From Coenobita brevimanus (lineage: Eukaryota; Arthropoda; Malacostraca; Decapoda; Coenobitidae): a stretch of DNA of 64,000 bases. Below the pieces are notes generated by a model. The model did not search any database, was not told the DNA's origin, and worked only from the letters and a program-made list of their open reading frames with translations. Below, piece after piece: positions 22,641 through 32,760 of the stretch. How positions within the stretch are numbered: position 1 is the stretch's first letter; each line of letters opens with the position of its first letter. Position numbers and translations under genes: made by a program. The stretch spans positions 36,465,822 through 36,529,821 of the forward strand of contig CM064732.1 in NCBI GenBank assembly GCA_032717465.1, written 5' to 3'.

Positions 22641-23879
22641 TCTTGTTAACTCTAGGAATTCAGCTGCCATATCCATTATTAATGATTTATGGTAATCATT
22701 ATTTATGATTCCAAGACAGAGGGTAAGCTAACTGGTATTGTTACCTGGTTGGTCTGTACTGATTTTTTTACCAACAGGAGTTACATTTGGCTGGTCTCCA
22801 GCCTTCTGAAACCTTTCTTTACGGTAGAGATTTATTATCAAAAAATGTAATTGGGTCACATATTACATCCACTACATTTTCTAATGTTCTAGGGTAGAAA
22901 TTGTCTGGACTAAGGGTTTGTACTAATCAATTCATTAAGTTTATCTTTGACGTCATTACTGCTAATATGCATATTACTTAATACGTTGTGGTGTATCTGT
23001 CGTTGCTCTTTGGTGATTACATTAGTGTCTTTTGTGAAGACTGAACTAAAAAAAAAAAAAAAAAAAAAAAATTGAAGTAATATCTTTAAAATCCGAGAAA
23101 AGCACACCTTCCATGCTAATGAGTGGATCTGTACCGGTCTTAATAAGTTTATTGCCGTTTATGTATCCACAAAAGAGCTTAGGATCCGTTGAGCTTGATT
23201 TAACAATGTTTATTTCAGACTGACGCTTACCTATTCCAATAAGGTTTAACTTTCTTCTAGTCTCCTTATATTGTTTCTTGACATATAGCCTACGCTAATG
23301 TGATTTTTAAGTTGCCTAAAATGTGAAGACGATTTCTTTCTTTAATTGTTCTGCTATTATTTGCATTATACCATATTGGTTTGTTTCTAACCTTTTCTTG
23401 CTTTGACTTCACCAGTACATACATGTTTTCAGCAGACTTTTACATATGGTTAAACTTTGCCCATAAGTAATTTAAGTAATTAATTATTTGCAGATGTTCA
23501 GATAGTGAACTAAGGGCGTTGCTGAGGCAATGAATATTGGTGCTCTTATAATCAGGCACCTTTGTTTTATTTACATCATGTGGAAGGGTCATGACAAATC
23601 TTATGAGATTATGGTCGCTCGAAACTAAATATTCACTCACAGTGAGGTTTGATATCTTCTCTTCGTTTTTGGTAATGACAATATCTAACATAATTTCCCC
23701 TCTTGTCGGGTTCTGTGCCACCCTGACTTAAGTTTTTCTCAGTAAAATCCAACATATCTCTGTCATCATCACTTCTACCCGTTACTATATTCCGGGTAGT
23801 TGTTGGCAAGTTAAAGCCGCCAGTTATCAACATTTCTTCCTGATCTAGGATTTCCAGCATGATACTGAATAAATCTACG
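22641..23879 (-). mobile_element. LINE-F copy 2, endonuclease and linker part
   Basis: Minus-strand remnant that includes the Ile-Thr-Gly-Gly-Phe-Asn-Leu-Pro form of the Gly-Asp-Phe-Asn endonuclease motif (about 23810-23835) and Ser-Ser-Asp-His-Asn-Leu-Ile (about 23610-23630), both hallmarks of APE endonuclease, followed by a linker region down to about 22650. It breaks off exactly where the LINE-F 3' end of copy 3 starts (23880), so copy 3 probably inserted into it or joined it. Confidence 0.7.
23440..23721 (-). pseudogene. LINE-F endonuclease C-terminal part
   Basis: 93-residue frame with Leu-Asp-Ile-Val-Ile-Thr-Lys-Asn-Glu and Ser-Ser-Asp-His-Asn-Leu-Ile-Arg-Phe, the final strand and catalytic Asp-His of an APE-type endonuclease. 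A different minus-strand frame (23633-23941) carries the preceding Asn-Leu-Pro motif, so a frameshift lies near 23700. Confidence 0.75.
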
Positions 23880-26140
23880 TAAGAACATAAGAAGAGAGGA
23901 TAACTGCGGTATGCCGGTTGGCCCATGCTAGGCAGCTCCAAGAGGAGTAACTGAATTACTAGAATGAGATAAGGATAGCAAAGAAGAAGGCCCTCCCACG
24001 CTCTCCAAACCCTCCAGCGGAAGCCAGCGAGAAAAATTCAGAAAGAACACCACACAGTCTAGAAAAACTGGAGTGGACACTTTATATGAAAGTGTGAAAG
24101 GAGAAAAAGAGACTATCATAGTGTAACCTGAAAAGGAAAAAGAATGAATTAGTACTGGTTATGAGATTTTACTTTTAATACCCACTCCTTATTTGTCATA
24201 TGCTTATCTAGCCTTTGCTTGAAACTCTCAGTGGAAGGGGCAGCAACTACATCGGTGGGCAGCTTCTTCTATTCCTCTATTCTATTGCCAAACCAGTTTC
24301 TACTTATTTCCTTATTAAAATGGACTTCATCTAGTTTAAAACCATTATTTCTAGTTCTATGCTCACCTTAAGTACCTCGCTAATTTCTCTGTTATTTATT
24401 CCCTTCATCCACTTAAACACCTCAGTTAAATCTCCCCCTTATTCTACGCCTTTCTAGTGGGTGCAGATTTAGTCTTTTTAGTCTGTCCTCATATGAAAGG
24501 TTCCGAACATCATGTATCATTTTTGTCGTTCTTCTCTGTACATTTTCTAACGAATTTATATCCATTCTATTTTACGGACACCAAAATTGCACGGCATAGT
24601 CTAAATGTGGCCTTACTAATGCTAGATAAGTTGCAGTATTACTTTATAATATCTTCTTGCTCACGCTTCGGGAAAGAAATCCTGGGTCCCTATTTGTTTT
24701 ATATCTCGCATTAATACGCTGTTGCCTTGGCTTGAGGTCTTGACTTACCACAACTACTAGAACACTCTCACACTCCAAACTGCTAATTTCTGTGTTATCT
24801 AAGTTGTTTTTATTACCTCCAATGGTCTTGCCTACATTTAGTACTGTCCATTTTTCAACGTTAAGCTCCATTTGCCTATTTTAAGACCATTTGAATAATA
24901 TATCGAGGTCCTTTTGTAAGTTAAGGCAGTTATCAGTCGAGTTAATGATATGCCCTAATTTTGTGTCATCGGCAAATTTGCTAATACTGCTAGTGACCCC
25001 TAAGTCTACATAAATAGATATTAAGGGACCAAGTTCTGATCCCTGTGGTACACCGCTAGCTATTAATCCCCAATCCGACTTAGTTCCATTTATTAAAACT
25101 CTGCTTTCGTCCCTTCATGCTGCATTCTATCCATTTTAAGATGTCGCCGTCTATTCTGTGTGCTCGAACTTTTCTAACTAGCCTTTCGTGAGGTACCCTA
25201 TCGAATGCTTTACTAGAGTCCAGATAAATAATATCGTAAGCTTTATCGTTATCTACCGCCTCATAGACCTCCGAGAAGAATGACAACAGGTTTATGAGGC
25301 AGGATCGTACTTGCCTGAATCCGTGCTGCCTTTCATTTATAAGATTAAATCTTCCTAAGTGTTCCCTAATTTTATTTCTCAAAATTGACTCTAGCATTTT
25401 CCTACTATCGACACCAGATTTATCGGACGATAATTCGACGCAACTGCTTTATCACCCATTTTTAAAATAGGCACTACGTTTGCGGTCTTCCACGCCTCTG
25501 GAACTTCTCGTGAAGTTAAAGAATCATTCTCTAACGTAGAAGTGGCTGACATAACTCTTCTTTCGTTTCCTCTATAATTTTTGCATATATATCGTCCGGA
25601 CATGCCGGTTTTTAAAGTTTTAACTTCTTAATTTCTTTCAATACGTCGTCCTTACTAATGGTTATTTTATTCAGAATATTGTCCGCATTATCATAGTAAA
25701 TATTTGTGCTTCATTGTTAATATTTGTGCTTGAGGGACCAGGTCTACATTTTCCCTGGTAAATACCGATACGAAATAATTATTTAGGATATAGCACATTT
25801 CTTTATCTTCACTGGAAATGTTACCTGATTTTGTTCTGAGAGGTCCTATCCTGTCTTTATTTTTTGTACGGTACATTGGGTAAAAACCCTAGAGGTTTTC
25901 TTTCCATTCACTAGCAACCTTGATTTCATAACCCCACATTGCTTTCCGTATCTCCCTCTTTACATCCTCATTCAAAATCGCTTACCGGTTACGTAAGTGT
26001 TCCTCTCCACATTATTGTTTTTCATATATTCCTTTAGTTTGGCCTATGAGAGATTTTATTCTGTTGTTTAACCAGCTTGGTTCTGAATTATTCGTTCCAA
26101 ATGATTTTGAAGGGATAAATCTATCTTGCCCTCCGGACAA
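23880..26140 (-). mobile_element. LINE-F copy 3, CR1/L2-like
   Basis: 3' end with the tail taagaacataag on the plus strand at 23880, a 3' UTR sharing the word ttggcccatgctaggcagct with 16145 and 18885, then coding remnants upward to the linker (Ser-Trp-Leu-Asn-Asn-Arg-Ile-Lys near 26090). The RT core at 25080-25397 is the best preserved CR1/L2 RT of family F in the window. 5' truncated; no endonuclease within this copy. Confidence 0.78.
25080..25397 (-). pseudogene. LINE-F reverse transcriptase core
   Basis: 105-residue frame with Gln-His-Gly-Phe-Arg, the motif A Asp-Ser-Ser-Lys-Ala-Phe-Asp-Arg-Val-Pro-His-Glu-Arg-Leu and Ile-Asp-Gly-Asp-Ile-Leu-Lys-Trp-Ile-Glu. These are characteristic of CR1/L2-type LINEs. 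The catalytic motif C (normally Phe/Tyr-Ala-Asp-Asp) should lie near 24975 and reads as a degraded Phe-Ala-Asp-Asp in another frame. Upstream motif (Tyr-Arg-Pro-Ile-Asn-Leu-Val-Ser) is at 25391-25603, in a different frame. Confidence 0.82.
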
Positions 26141-26319
26141 TTAACTCATTATATATTTCGCAGACCGAAAGGCTGCTTGGTACCGGACCTGAGTTGATCT
26201 CCGTCACATGAACTGCACTCTCACCTACATCGTGTCCCTTACCAAGTGACCTGACACACATTTCCACACATTTCCTACACCTCACCAACGACCTGGGATT
26301 CTCCACTAACAGGACTCTT
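26141..26319. other. short spacer, nothing recognised
   Basis: No similarity noticed to other parts of the window; may be a remnant of the surrounding LINEs. Confidence 0.35.
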
Positions 26320-26613
26320 CCTAAAGTTTTTCTTTTTTCTTTTTATGTTAGGAAGTAGGAACCAAGGGCAGCGAGCCCGCAAAATTGCTCCTTCCAAGAG
26401 AAAAACAAAATAGAAGAGAGAGCCAAAATCGAGATCCGATCATTTCGAGATGCCTGAACACACTGCGTTTGAAAGACAGGAGATCATAGGCAGCAGGAAA
26501 TATAGACAGAGGGAGACAGTTCCAGAGTTGACCTGCTGCATAAATGAAGGACTGGAAGTAACGGTTAACTCTTGCATTAGAGAGCTGGACAGAAAAGGGA
26601 TGAGAGTTTGCTG

Positions 26614-27054
26614 CTAGACAGGTGCTACCGCCCGTCGTAGAGGTGGAGTAATGCATGCAGACAGTTCAGAGGAGAAGTGATCATTGAAGTAGCGATAAAA
26701 AAGAGATAAAGGTGCAACAGTGCGGGGAAGAGACAGAGGTTGAAGGGAGTCGGTAGGAGGAGGAGAGTTAATGAGACGAAAAGCCTTTGACTCCACCCTA
26801 TTAAGAAAAGCTGTATGTGGGGAGCCTCCCCACACATGAGAGTTGTACTCCACACAGGGGCGGATAAAACCCCACAATAGAGTCAACAATTGTGCAGGGA
26901 TAAAGAAGAAACGGAATCTGCTTAGCACACCTAATCTCTTGGAAGCAGATTTTACAAGAGATGTAATATGATCTTTCCAAGATAAGTCCCGAGTAAATGA
27001 AACCCCAAGCATGTTCAAGGATGATGCAGGATTAAGCTGAATATTATCAAACAT
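26614..27054 (-). pseudogene. LINE-B copy 2 post-RT region
   Basis: 146 residues: Leu-Gly-Val-Ser-Phe-Thr-x-Asp-Leu-Ser-Trp (thumb-proximal block), then Trp-Gly-Phe-Ile-Arg-Pro-Cys-Val-Glu-Tyr and Ser-His-Val-Trp-Gly. The last block continues in the frame 26348-26656, which has Gly-Gln-Leu-Trp-Asn-Cys-Leu-Pro near its end; the two overlap at 26614-26656, so a frameshift is present there. Confidence 0.82.
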
Positions 27055-27081
27055 TAGTGGGTATACCTGTGGAAGATTTTG

Positions 27082-27960
27082 TCAGGTTGATAGATGTAAA
27101 AACTGAGTCTTCGATTCGTTAAAAATAACTAGATTATTTTTACCCCAGTCAGAGATACGAGCCAAGTCAGACATTAGGTGAGCCATAGACTCATCCCTTG
27201 TTTGTTGAAGTAACTGCTGAGATGTACGTTGTGGGAACCGAATGGAAAGGTGAAGGGTGGAGTCATCATCGTATGAGTGGACAGGGTTAGATGTACAGCT
27301 TAGAAGGTCATTGATGAATAAAAGGAAGAGAGTTTGTGAGAGGACAGAGACCTGAGGAACACCACTGTTAATAGATCTAGGAGAAGAACGATGGCCGTCA
27401 ACAACAGCGGCTATAGAACGACCAGAAAGGAAGCTAGAGATGAAGGCACAGATAGAAGGATAGAAACCGTAAGAGGGCAGCGTGGAAATTAAAGATTTAT
27501 GCCAGACTAGATCGAAAGCCTTTGAGATGTCAAGTGCAATGGCAAAGCTTTCGCCAAAGTCCCGAAAGGAGGATGACCAGGAGTCTGAAAGGCAGGTGAG
27601 AAGATCGCCAGTGATGCGTCCCTGATAGAAATCATACTGACGATTAGAATGAAGGTTGTGATAGGAAAAATGCTTTAAAAATTTTCTGTTAAGAATTGAC
27701 TCAAAACCTTTTGAAATACAGGATGTTAGGTTAATTAGACGATAGTTATAGGATTGGTAATGGTCACCCTTCTTTTGGACTGGTTGAATGAGAGCACACT
27801 TCCAGCAAGAAGGAAAGGTACAAGTTAACAGACAAAGGTGAAAGAGTTTTGCCAAGGCAGGGTGTAAGCACAGAAGCACAGTTCTTGAGAACAACAGGAG
27901 GGACTCCATCAGGCCGATATGCCTTATTAGTATTGAGGCCTGTGATGGCAGAAAATACAT
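27082..27960 (-). pseudogene. LINE-B copy 2 reverse transcriptase
   Basis: 292 residues, the longest intact piece of this family. Ile-Gln-Pro-Val-Gln-Lys-Lys-Gly-Asp, Tyr-Arg-Leu-Ile-Asn-Leu-Thr-Ser, motif A Leu-Asp-Ile-Ser-Lys-Ala-Phe-Asp, motif B Ser-Gly-Val-Pro-Gln-x-Ser-Val-Leu-Ser. The catalytic box reads Tyr-Asp-Asp-Asp (27262-27273) where copy 1 keeps Tyr-Ala-Asp-Asp, so an Ala-to-Asp change probably inactivates it. The Gly of motif B (Gln-Gly-Ser) is also replaced by Val. The Gly-Pro-Asp-Gly-Val-Pro motif (Arg-Pro-Asp-Gly here) lies just upstream in the frame 27764-28036, so a frameshift falls near 27900. Confidence 0.87.
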
Positions 27961-28310
27961 CAGCTGAAGAACTTTTAATGTCAGCCATGAGGAAGTCAGA
28001 GGGGGGGAAGTGATGGAGGAACAGCACCGGAATCATCCAAGGTGGAATTGGAGGAGAAAGTCTGAGTGAAGAGATCTGCTTTATCAGTAGAAGAAATAGC
28101 TACAGAGCCATCAGAGTAGAAAAGAGGAGGGAAGGATGATGAGGTACAGTTGTTAGAAAGGTTTTTGGCAAGGTGCCAGAAGGAGCAGGAAGAATTCGAG
28201 TCAGAGAGTTGAGAGCATTTAGTACAGATGAAATTATTTTTAGCAGAGCGAAGAAAAGACTCAGCACGATTCCGGGTAGAAACGTATAAAATATGTGATT
28301 CAGGGGTGGG

Positions 28311-28910
28311 TTACCTCCGGTACCTTTTATAGGCCCTCTCCTTGTTGTGGACAGCATTGGAACAAGCGCGATTAAACCAAGGCTTTCTTGGATTAGTCAA
28401 AGGATATGAGAAATGAATGTATCCTTTCAAGCCTGAGAGAATAACCTCCATAATGCGCAAGGCACACCCAGATGGCTCCCAGCAATGGAAGCAATAATCA
28501 TTCCAGGGAAAATCAAAGAAGTACTGCCTGATGGCCTCCCAATCTGCAGCTCCAAAGTGCCACAGACGACGTTTCTTTGGAGGGTCCGCAGGCCGTCCCG
28601 GAGCGATAGGACAGGTTAAGGTGATAAGGTTGTGATCGAAGGAGCCCACTGAAGAGAAAAGATTAACAGTGTAAGCAGAAGGATTAGTTGTAAGGAAGAG
28701 GTCAAGTATGTTGGAGCTCTCTCCAAGGCGGTCAGGGATACGGGTAGGGTGCTGTACAAGCTGCTCTAGGTCATTTAGGATAGAAAAGGTGTAGGCTTGT
28801 TCACCAGGTGGATCAGTGAAAGGAGAGGAGAGCCAAAGGTGGTGGTGAAGATTGAAATCTCCTAGAAAGGAGATTTCAGAGAAAGGAGAAATGGACAGAA
28901 TGCGTTCCAC
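28311..28910 (-). pseudogene. LINE-B copy 2 endonuclease, C-terminal two thirds
   Basis: 200 codons. Visible are Phe-Leu-Gly-Asp-Phe-Asn-Leu-His (the Gly-Asp-Phe-Asn motif, residue ~18), Asn-Ile-Leu-Asp-Leu-Phe-Leu-Thr and Ser-Phe-Asp-His-Asn-Leu-Ile-Thr-Leu, where the usual Ser-Asp-His reads Phe-Asp-His. It continues into the linker with Trp-Phe-Asn-Arg-Ala-Cys. The N-terminal endonuclease strands lie in other frames at 28911-29300. The frame runs into a stop at 28311, where copy 1 continues. Confidence 0.82.
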
Positions 28911-29335
28911 CGTAGAAGTAAGACAGTCAAAGAATTTTTGATAGTCAGTAGAATTAGGAGATAAGTAAACAGTGCAGATTTATTTAGTCAGAGAATGACA
29001 GGAATGCCGAAGCCAGAGTGTAAAGAATTCAGAAGACTCGAGTTCAGGAACACGAGAGCAAGATAAGTTGTTGCGTATTTATACACAACAGCCACCTTTG
29101 GCTTTGAAATGAGTATAGAGAAAGTAGGAGGATACAGAAAAGGGTCTGCTGTCAGTTGCCTCAGACAGCTGAGTCTCAGTTAGGAAAAGAAGGTGAGGTT
29201 TAGAGAAGGAGAGGTGGTGCTCAACATAGCGAAAGTTAGAGGAAAGGCCGCGAATGTTGCAGAAATGAAGAAGAGAGTCAGACAGTGGTTCCAGGCACCT
29301 CGAGTCGTCGCCATGGAGTACGGTTCTAAAAAAAA

Positions 29336-29974
29336 CTTAATTAATCAAAATCCCGTAGGCGAAAATTAGGAACGGTCGAGGGGTTTTCAGTAGACCAGAC
29401 ATCCCAAAGTCCTCCTGAGCATATTCATTACATAAAATTACACTTTCCAGATACTGGATATTTTCTTTGGCCAAGCACAAGAAGCACTTGGCATCTGTCC
29501 TACCGAATTTGGGAAACCAGTCACTGTAGAACTTGCTCAAACAAGAGGGGTAACGAGATAGTTTACAGAACACGTTAAAGGTATTTAATAAGTTTTTGAA
29601 GGGACACGTAATAACGAAATAAAAAAAAACATAACTGAGTGAGAAAAAAAAAATGGGGGTTAAACTTAAGGATACTACTTACATAAAAAGTATTATGAAC
29701 TTCCCTTTGGATGTTGACGAAAACTGACATTGCCTGAGGTGGGAGGGAGGAAATTAAGATCATGGGAGAAGTGTTGCCACGATACAGTTCAAAACACATC
29801 AGACAGGCAGACAGACAGAGAGCAAGGGTAACAAAGCGACGGGACACATTCGTACCCCCAAAGCAATCTCAGCATCGTCCCTACTGTGCTCGATCTGTTC
29901 TCCCTTACCCTCCCCTCTCGCTCGTTCTCTTCCTTTGAACGTATCTGTCTGTCTGCCTAAATGTTATCTATCTA

Positions 29975-30020
<46 letters not shown>

Positions 30021-30267
30021 TATATATTTCTCACTGCATACATATACTTTCACATATTTTTAAAACTCTACAATTTCCGAAAAATCTCCTTCAGGAATCA
30101 TAAATTTCGCACGGTGCTTGATTCTGTTGTCTGGCACTGGAGGGAAATTATGGTGGAGAGGTGCCTGAGAGTTTACAGTTGTCCTTGCTACTGCATTTAA
30201 TCAGGGCAGTCTCTCTTTTTAGTGACAATTAGGTAACGATACTTAGTTGGGATGAAAATAAAATAGT
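29336..30267. other. spacer with (GT)n, one unrecognised ORF
   Basis: AT-rich spacer. On the minus strand, 29337-29573 is a 78-codon frame with two Cys-x-x-Cys-like pairs (Cys-Phe-Leu-Cys) but no domain I recognise; its first codon is not ATG, and I do not call it a gene. (GT)n lies at 29977-30016. The 3' side of the Gmr1-like element (RNase H, 3' LTR) would be expected in the last part of this interval but is not found. Confidence 0.45.
29977..30016. repeat. (GT)n microsatellite
   Basis: About 20 GT units preceded by a short (TCTA)n run. Confidence 0.97.
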
Positions 30268-31389
30268 CTATTTACTTAATAGGATAGCTTTAAGTTTGTT
30301 GAAAGAGGATTCACAGTTATCGGTCCAGACAAATTTAACTCCCTTTTTCAGTAGGTCTGTAAGTGGTGATACAAGAACTGAAAAGTTAAGAACAAATCTC
30401 CTGTAATAACCTACCATTCCCAAAAATCTTTGTAGCTCTTTCCTAGTTTTAGGTCTGAGAAGATCACTTAAAACCTGAACCTTAGCTGCTGGTGGTGCAA
30501 CATGTCCATCATCAATTACGTACCCAAGGTACTGAACTTTAGCTTGACGAAACTCACACTTTGATAAATTAGCTACAAGATTAGCCTGAACCAAACGCTC
30601 AAGAAATTTACTGACCTGGCATAGGTGATCTTTCCAGTTGTCACTGAAGATTAATACATCATCAATATAAACAACACACCCTGCCAAACCCTCGGTTACA
30701 ACATTCATGAGCTTCTGAAATGTGGCTGGTGCATTCTTCATACCATATGGCATTACAGAACATGCAAAAGTCTTTCCTAGTGTTACAAAACATGAGATCT
30801 CCCTAGCACGTTCAGTCATAAGTACTTGCCAGTATCCCTTTAACAAATCAAACTTACTTATGTACCTAGCCTTTCCGATCTTGTCTATGCAATCTTCCAC
30901 ACGAGGGAGAGGGTAAGTGTCTGTTTTGGTTATCTGATTAACACGTCCGTAGTCAATGCAAAGCCGCTGTGACACACCTGGCTTAGGGACTAGAGTGACA
31001 GGAGAACTCCACTCGCTCTGACAGGGCTCAATCATCTTGTGGTCCAACAGGTAGCCAAGCTCCTTCTGGATGAGAGGAACTTTCATTGGGTTCACACGGT
31101 AAGGAGGCAGTTTAATTGGCTTTGCGTCTCCAACATCGACATCATGCATCAACACAGTGGTTCTTCCTGGAGTGGCACGGAACACTTGCGGGTACTCCTG
31201 CAGTAATGCCGAAAACTCCTGCCTTTCCTCGGGAGGTAGATGAGAAAGCTTAGTCTGGAGATCATTCATGATATCAGGATTCTTCCCCAAACTATCACTC
31301 AGGCTCATGCTGCATGGGAGAACTTCACTTGCAGACTCGGGTGGAACAGCTACAGTGCAGACTGGGTTATTTTCGTCCCGCCTGTGATA
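30268..31389 (-). pseudogene. Gmr1-like pol, reverse transcriptase part
   Basis: Runs in the frame of the integrase after its TAA at 31390. Ty3/gypsy RT motifs in order: Glu-Trp-Ser-Ser-Pro-Val-Thr-Leu-Val-Pro-Lys, Leu-Cys-Ile-Asp-Tyr, motif A Ser-Lys-Phe-Asp-Leu-Leu-Lys-Gly-Tyr-Trp-Gln, motif B Met-Pro-Tyr-Gly-Met-Lys-Asn-Ala-Pro-Ala-Thr-Phe-Gln, catalytic Tyr-Ile-Asp-Asp (30658-30669), Phe-Leu-Gly-Met-Val-Gly-Tyr-Tyr-Arg-Arg-Phe. All RT catalytic aspartates look intact. The first Met at 31308 is internal. The reading frame stops at the start of the RNase H region, so the domain that removes template RNA is lost. Confidence 0.9.
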
Positions 31390-32760
31390 TTACTTTAGTA
31401 TGTTGATGTGACAAAGTTGCTTGTTCTTTCTACGATCTGGTGTGGCGATGACATAGTTGACATCACTGAGTTTCTTCTCCACGAAATAAGGACCACTAAA
31501 CTTGGCTTGAAGAGGTTGCCCATGCACCAGTAGCAGAATCAAAACCTGATCTGGCTGAAAGTGGCGTAACCTGGACTTCTTATCATACCAAGTCTTCATC
31601 TTCTCCTGAGCAGCTCCTAAATTCTCTCTCGCCAGCTGTAAAGCAGTGGACAGCCGTTCTTTGAACTTCATCACATACTCCAGCAGGTTGACGTCATCTT
31701 CCTCCGACAGCCAGCATTCCTTGAGTAACTTAAGGGGTCCTCTTACTTCATGGCCAAACAGTAGTTCAAAAGGTGAGAAGCTCAGTGATTCATTTGGAGA
31801 TTCTCTTGCGGCAAATACGACGAATGGAAGACCTTTATCCCAGTCTTTCTGATGTTCCAAACAGTATTTCTTGAGCATCGATTTGAGTGTTTGATGATAT
31901 CTCTCCAACGCTCCTTGGGTCTGGGGATGGTAAGCTGAAGATGTGATCTGGGTGATGTCCAACTCTTTCAGAGACTGCTTGAAAACATTTGACATAAAAT
32001 TACTTCCCCGGTCTGACTGTACCTCCTTGGGCAGACCAAACTTTGTGAAGAACCCTAGCATTTCCTTAACCACGTTCTTTGCTGAGATATTTCTAAGTGG
32101 AATGGCTTCAGGATAACGAGTAGCCATATCAATCAGGGTCAACACATAAGAAAATCCTGAAGAAGTCTTAGGAAGAGGGCCCACAATATCCACCAACACA
32201 CGGGTGAATGGCGCCTCAAATGGAGGAATGGGAACTAGAGGTGCAACCTTTTTGGTCTGATTACACTTCCCCACAACTTGACAGGTGTGACAAGACTTAC
32301 AATACCAGGAAACATCCCTGAAGATACCTGGCCAGTAGAAGTGTTTCAAAATGCGTGCCACAGTCTTCCTCACTCCAAGGTGTCCTGCCAAACTGGAATC
32401 ATGAGCCACTCTAATGATATCCTGCCTACAAACACGAGGGATGACAACTTGATGTACAACCTCCCATTCACAGTCGGCTGATCCTGTTGGGGGTCTCCAC
32501 TTTCTCATAAGTGCTCCTGACTTTATATAATAATAAGTAGAAGCACCAGCTGACTCTTCCTCACTGCAAGCAGAGTTAGCTAGACCTTTCAACTCAGGGT
32601 CAGCAACCTGCAACTCAACCAACTCTTGACGAGACAAATTATCAACACTACGGGGTACTGCCTTATCTGGTGAGTGGTCCAAATTATCAAGAAAAGTGTC
32701 AGCTAGGATAACATCATCATCATCATTATCCTCTAAGTCACCAGTAACTTAGCCCTAGTG
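31390..32760 (-). pseudogene. Gmr1-like pol, integrase part
   Basis: From about residue 90 an H2C2 zinc-binding N-terminal domain (His ... Gly-His ... Cys-Lys-Ser-Cys-His-Thr-Cys) leads into a DD35E core: Leu-Val-Asp-Ile-Val-Gly-Pro, Gln-Ser-Asp-Arg-Gly-Ser-Asn-Phe and Ala-Leu-Glu-Arg-Tyr-His, with the spacing of a catalytically complete integrase. It ends with the typical His-Ile-Asn-Ile-Leu-Lys motif and TAA (31390-31392). There is no own ATG: the frame sits -1 relative to gag-protease and overlaps its end (both open at about 32733-32748), so it is made by -1 frameshifting or the copy carries an indel. Acts on the LTR ends and target DNA in the nucleus. Confidence 0.9.

Larger units (their letters stand above)
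26320..29335 (-). mobile_element. LINE-B copy 2, Jockey/CR1-type non-LTR retrotransposon
   Basis: Nearly complete minus-strand element: endonuclease (28311-28910 and upstream), linker (28100-28357), RT (27082-27960), thumb and C-terminal region (26348-27054), A-rich 3' end on the coding strand (26325-26345). It is collinear with LINE-B copy 1 (46226-54339, plus strand) over the whole coding region. At the 5' end the two copies diverge at the word gacgactcgag (29310), so their 5' UTRs differ or one is truncated. No RNase H motif is seen. Copies 1 and 2 form a large inverted pair about 20 kb apart. Confidence 0.85.

Noticed and set aside
29337..29573. 78-codon minus frame with two Cys pairs
   Set aside because: Too short, starts without ATG, no recognisable domain; described only as part of a spacer.
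30268..32760. Integrase-before-RT as an assembly or rearrangement artefact
   Set aside because: Both domains lie in one continuous frame with only one stop between, and the spacer is short and coding-like.
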